Source of the DNA: Bacteroidetes bacterium UBA6661
GTDB lineage: Bacteria; Bacteroidota; Bacteroidia; AKYH767-A; OLB10
DNA: 9,519 nt
Reading direction: 5' to 3'
NCBI GenBank assembly: GCA_002455375.1
Contig: DKKR01000055.1
Span: forward strand, 16,869-26,387
Shown in pieces: positions 7,009 to 9,519 of this stretch. The translations under genes were made by a program, and so were the position numbers. Position 1 is the first letter of the stretch. The number at the start of each line of letters is the position of its first letter. The notes below the pieces were generated by a model. It did not search any database, was not told the DNA's origin, and saw only the letters and a program-made list of their open reading frames with translations.

Positions 7009-9099
7009 ATGTTTTTAAGAAGAACTTTTTTAATCTGTTTTTTACTCCTGTATCACTTCGTTAATGCGCAAACCGAACGTTGCGGCACACAAGTTTATCT
7101 GGAACAATGGCTTGCAGAAAACCCACAATTGAGAAAAACGTATGAGCATCAGCAGGCAGCGGCTGCATCAAGAATTGAAAACAGCACAGCAATGACTGCA
7201 ACGATTACTATTCCCGTTGTTTTTCATGTGGTTTATAATATTGCAGAGCAAAATATTCCTGACGACAGAATTTTAGAACAACTTGATGTATTAAACAACG
7301 ATTACAATCGCCTGAATCAGGATGGACAAAGTACACCATTCCCATTTCTGGGAGTTTCTGCCGCTACCAACATTCAGTTTTGTTTGGCTAAACGCGATCC
7401 AAACAACAAACCTACATCGGGCATCATAAGAAAACAAACAACCGTTCAGTCGTTCAGTACGGGTGATGAAGTAAAAAAAACTGCAACAGGTGGCTCTAAA
7501 GGATGGTCGAAAAGCAAATATCTCAATATCTGGATTTGTAATCTAACAGGAAACTTACTTGGCTATGCAACAATGCCGGGTACAGCAAACGATACGCTTG
7601 ATGGTGTTGTGGTAAGTTATTCAACCATTGGTGGCCCTGACCATGTTGGTGTGCATCCTACCTATAATTTAGGTCGTACGCTGACACATGAAGTCGGGCA
7701 TTGGCTGAATCTGATTCATATCTGGGGTGATGATGGCGGCACATGCACAGGAACAGATAATGTTGCAGACACACCCAATCAGGCATCGGAGCATTTTGGC
7801 ACACCTAATTTTCCAATCATCAGTTGCAGCAACAATCCTGATGGCGATATGTTTATGAACTTTCTTGACTACACTGACGACTATGTCATGAATATTTTTA
7901 CAGCAGGTCAGTCGTTGCGCATGCAGGATGCCGTAAATAACAGCAGGGCTTCATTGCTTACCTCAAGAGGATGTATAGACACAACTACTGCAATAGACGT
8001 TGCCTTGCAAAATGTTATTAATATTGAAACTATTTATTGTCAAGGCATCATAACGCCTTCTGCGGTGATTAAAAATAAAGGTACTGCTACAATAAACTCA
8101 CTTACATTTTCTGTTAAGATCGATGATAATGTTGCAGTAAACAAAGCATGGACAGGCAGCTTGGTTGCCGGTGCAACAACAACAGTTGCATTAGATCCTT
8201 TAACAGTTCCGGCAGGAACACACTATCTGAATGTGAGTGTGACACAGAGTGGCGATGGCAATGTATCAAACAACATTAGTGTAAAAAGAATTACCGTGAC
8301 CGGTGCAACAGCCCTGCCCTATAGTCAGGATTTTGAAACAAAAAGATTTCCTGCCGACAATTGGTTGGTGTTGAATGAGGACAATGATGCAACTTTTATG
8401 CGCAGTAGGCTGGCTTCAATTAATGGCAGCTCCTCGCTTTGGTTTTATGCACCATTACAAATACCGGCAGGTAGCAAAGATATTGTGCAATTAGAGCCTT
8501 TTGACCTTACAACGCTTGCAGAGCCTGTGCTTGCATTTGATGTAGCCTGCTTGCATGACAACAGTATTAGTACAACGGCAAGTTTAAAGATATTGGCATC
8601 AACAGATTGTGGCAGTACGTTTAGTCAGATTTTTGAGAAGACTGGAACAGCACTGACTACAGCTGAAGGCAGTGCATCAGATGTATTTGTTCCTGTTGCT
8701 GAACAGTGGCGGAAAGACTCCGTAAATCTGAAAGCATTGAATAGTTTTAATAACGTGATTTTACGCTTTGAATATACTTCGGGTAATGCCAATGCACTTT
8801 TTATAGACAACCTGCAAATTGACCGTTTGGGGGTAATTTATCCTGATGCATCAAATGTTAATGTGAGTGTCTATGGACAAAGCACATACGGTATGCTCGA
8901 CTTTAGTGTGCTGCTTTTAAAAACTGTAGATTTTAATATAGATATTTTTGATGTTGCAGGAAGAAGAGTTTTTTCAAAATCATATAGCGGCAGTGCTGTT
9001 TCTGACCGATTGAGTTTGCATCAGCTTAATGCAGGGGTTTATTTTTTCAGAGTTAACTCAGGCAAGGATTCCAAGACGGTGAAAATGTTTTTCAGATAA
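7009..9099 (+). CDS. Exported M43-family (pappalysin/cytophagalysin-like) zinc metalloprotease with T9SS-type C-terminus
   Basis: A 696-residue secreted endopeptidase. A signal peptide covers about 1-20 (FLICFLLLYHFVNA, then Q). The catalytic domain (about 65-320) opens with TIPVVFHVVYN. It holds the zinc site H227-E-x-x-H231-x5-H237 (HEVGHWLNLIH) with Glu228 as the general base, followed by IWGDD. Asn234 replaces the Gly usual in HExxHxxGxxH, a change I recall in other Bacteroidota M43 proteins. The Met-turn Met294 lies in DYTDDYVMNIFT, and Cys246 and Cys273 are placed for the usual disulfide. Residues about 328-430 resemble a CARDB/Ig-like module (PSAVIKNKGTATINS...DGNVSNN). Residues about 436-604 look like a jelly-roll (choice-of-anchor/MAM-like) module, opening LPYSQDFE and ending NALFIDNLQI. 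The last ~80 residues resemble a T9SS type A domain (FNIDIFDVAGRRV, LNAGVYFFRV, KTVKMFF) but lack the YPNP opening. Predicted export is by Sec and then T9SS. It has its own candidate promoter and may also be reached by readthrough. Confidence 0.93.
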   Translation: MFLRRTFLICFLLLYHFVNAQTERCGTQVYLEQWLAENPQLRKTYEHQQAAAASRIENSTAMTATITIPVVFHVVYNIAEQNIPDDRILEQLDVLNNDYNRLNQDGQSTPFPFLGVSAATNIQFCLAKRDPNNKPTSGIIRKQTTVQSFSTGDEVKKTATGGSKGWSKSKYLNIWICNLTGNLLGYATMPGTANDTLDGVVVSYSTIGGPDHVGVHPTYNLGRTLTHEVGHWLNLIHIWGDDGGTCTGTDNVADTPNQASEHFGTPNFPIISCSNNPDGDMFMNFLDYTDDYVMNIFTAGQSLRMQDAVNNSRASLLTSRGCIDTTTAIDVALQNVINIETIYCQGIITPSAVIKNKGTATINSLTFSVKIDDNVAVNKAWTGSLVAGATTTVALDPLTVPAGTHYLNVSVTQSGDGNVSNNISVKRITVTGATALPYSQDFETKRFPADNWLVLNEDNDATFMRSRLASINGSSSLWFYAPLQIPAGSKDIVQLEPFDLTTLAEPVLAFDVACLHDNSISTTASLKILASTDCGSTFSQIFEKTGTALTTAEGSASDVFVPVAEQWRKDSVNLKALNSFNNVILRFEYTSGNANALFIDNLQIDRLGVIYPDASNVNVSVYGQSTYGMLDFSVLLLKTVDFNIDIFDVAGRRVFSKSYSGSAVSDRLSLHQLNAGVYFFRVNSGKDSKTVKMFFR

Positions 9100-9199
9100 A
9101 AAGTAAAATTCAGAATATAGAACTTTTGTGTGAAAAACGAATGCAGTTTTAAGTTGAAACCTATGGTATTTATCTAATTCATTATCACCAAATCATCTT

Positions 9200-9227
9200 T
9201 ATCAGTCTTGACTGATACTCATTTTTT
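9200..9227 (+). terminator. Candidate intrinsic terminator after the M43 gene
   Basis: TATCAGT (9200-9206) and ACTGATA (9211-9217) form a perfect 7-base stem around a CTTG loop; the loop's C and G can pair to give a stable CUUG tetraloop. A run of six T follows at 9222-9227 after a 4-base spacer. It lies 100 bases beyond the M43 stop codon. The stem is AT-rich and the T-run is not immediately adjacent, so strength is uncertain. Confidence 0.45.
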
Positions 9228-9240
9228 AAATAGCTAACGC

Positions 9241-9256
9241 CTGAGGCATAACTCAG
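9241..9256. repeat. Short inverted repeat between the convergent M43 and sucD genes
   Basis: CTGAG (9241-9245) and CTCAG (9252-9256) form a 5-base stem with a 6-base loop, about 36 bases past the sucD stop on the minus strand. No T-run follows in the sucD direction, so it is not a convincing terminator, although it could stabilise a 3' end. The rest of the 9100-9291 gap shows no gene. Confidence 0.2.
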
Positions 9257-9291
9257 AGAATACAACTTAGATTTAGGTTTTAGAAAAAATT

Positions 9292-9519
9292 TTATGCCGT
9301 TACCTTGCTTAGGACGCGCACCATGGTTTCGCCAATTTCAGCAGGTGATGCAACAACATGAATGCCGCATTCGGCCATGATTTTCATTTTGGCGGCAGCG
9401 GTATCGTCAGCACCACCAACAATAGCTCCTGCATGTCCCATTCTGCGGCCGGGAGGGGCTGTTTGTCCGGCAATGAAGCCAACTACAGGTTTTTTACTGT
9501 TGTTTTTTATCCAACGTGG
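9292..9519 (-). CDS. sucD: Succinate-CoA ligase (succinyl-CoA synthetase) alpha subunit, C-terminal fragment at the window edge
   Basis: The last 75 codons plus TAA are in the window, and the 5' part lies beyond base 9519. With the beta subunit SucC, this TCA-cycle enzyme interconverts succinyl-CoA and succinate with substrate-level phosphorylation of ADP or GDP in the cytoplasm. The fragment reads KKPVVGFIAGQTAPPGRRMG then HAGAIVGG, the conserved stretch of SucD that carries the histidine phosphorylated during catalysis (equivalent to E. coli alpha-subunit His246; its codon is at 9435-9433). It continues through DDTAAAKMKIMAECGIHVV and ASPAEIGETM to the terminus, as in the family. Nothing in the fragment is disrupted; a full SucD is about 290 residues. 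It runs convergently with the M43 gene and looks unrelated to it functionally. Confidence 0.96.
   Translation of the reverse strand, partial: PRWIKNNSKKPVVGFIAGQTAPPGRRMGHAGAIVGGADDTAAAKMKIMAECGIHVVASPAEIGETMVRVLSKVTA

Noticed and set aside
9245..9298. GGCATAA / TTATGCC inverted repeat spanning the sucD stop codon
   Set aside because: The arms are only 7 bases with a 40-base loop and one arm lies in the sucD stop region; this is within chance expectation.
1..9519. CRISPR arrays, tRNA genes, insertion sequences or a defence island
   Set aside because: No spaced direct repeats, cloverleaf sequences, transposase motifs or nuclease/sensor genes were found on either strand.

Overview
The window looks like a chromosomal segment of a Bacteroidota bacterium. 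Two large exported proteases carry C-terminal regions of the type IX secretion system (T9SS) class, which is essentially restricted to that phylum. The base composition is AT-rich, start codons follow A-rich leaders without clear Shine-Dalgarno sequences, and one intergenic gap holds an exact TAnnTTTG box, the phylum's -7 promoter element. Genus cannot be told from the sequence. No rRNA, tRNA, CRISPR array, insertion sequence or phage gene was seen.

Left part (1-2355, minus strand): a tight three-gene run, read right to left. It encodes a PyrR-like phosphoribosyltransferase, a secreted protein with a von Willebrand A (vWA)-like fold, and the N-terminal part of a signal-peptide-bearing protein that resembles an outer-membrane beta-barrel. 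The gaps are 3 and 13 bases, so co-transcription is likely. A 131-base divergent intergenic region (2356-2486) with a perfect 7-base-arm palindrome separates this run from the rightward genes.

Middle and right (2487-9099, plus strand): an S8 subtilisin-like protease with a T9SS sorting domain, a DinB/DUF1569-like putative metalloprotein whose start overlaps the protease stop by 8 bases, a GT4 glycosyltransferase 8 bases further on, and then an M43 (pappalysin/cytophagalysin-like) zinc metalloprotease with its own candidate promoter. Both proteases have Sec signal peptides, so they are predicted to be exported through the inner membrane by Sec and through the outer membrane by T9SS, and to act at the surface or outside the cell. 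The DinB-like protein and the glycosyltransferase are cytoplasmic by sequence.

Right edge (9292-9519, minus strand): the C-terminal 75 codons of sucD, the succinyl-CoA ligase alpha subunit, including the histidine that is phosphorylated. It converges on the M43 gene across about 190 noncoding bases that contain a hairpin followed by a T-run.

Most genes belong to families known in Bacteroidota. The least explained parts are the phosphoribosyltransferase/vWA/beta-barrel run and the pairing of two cytoplasmic proteins with an exported protease. I do not see a clear-cut new defence or mobile system here.
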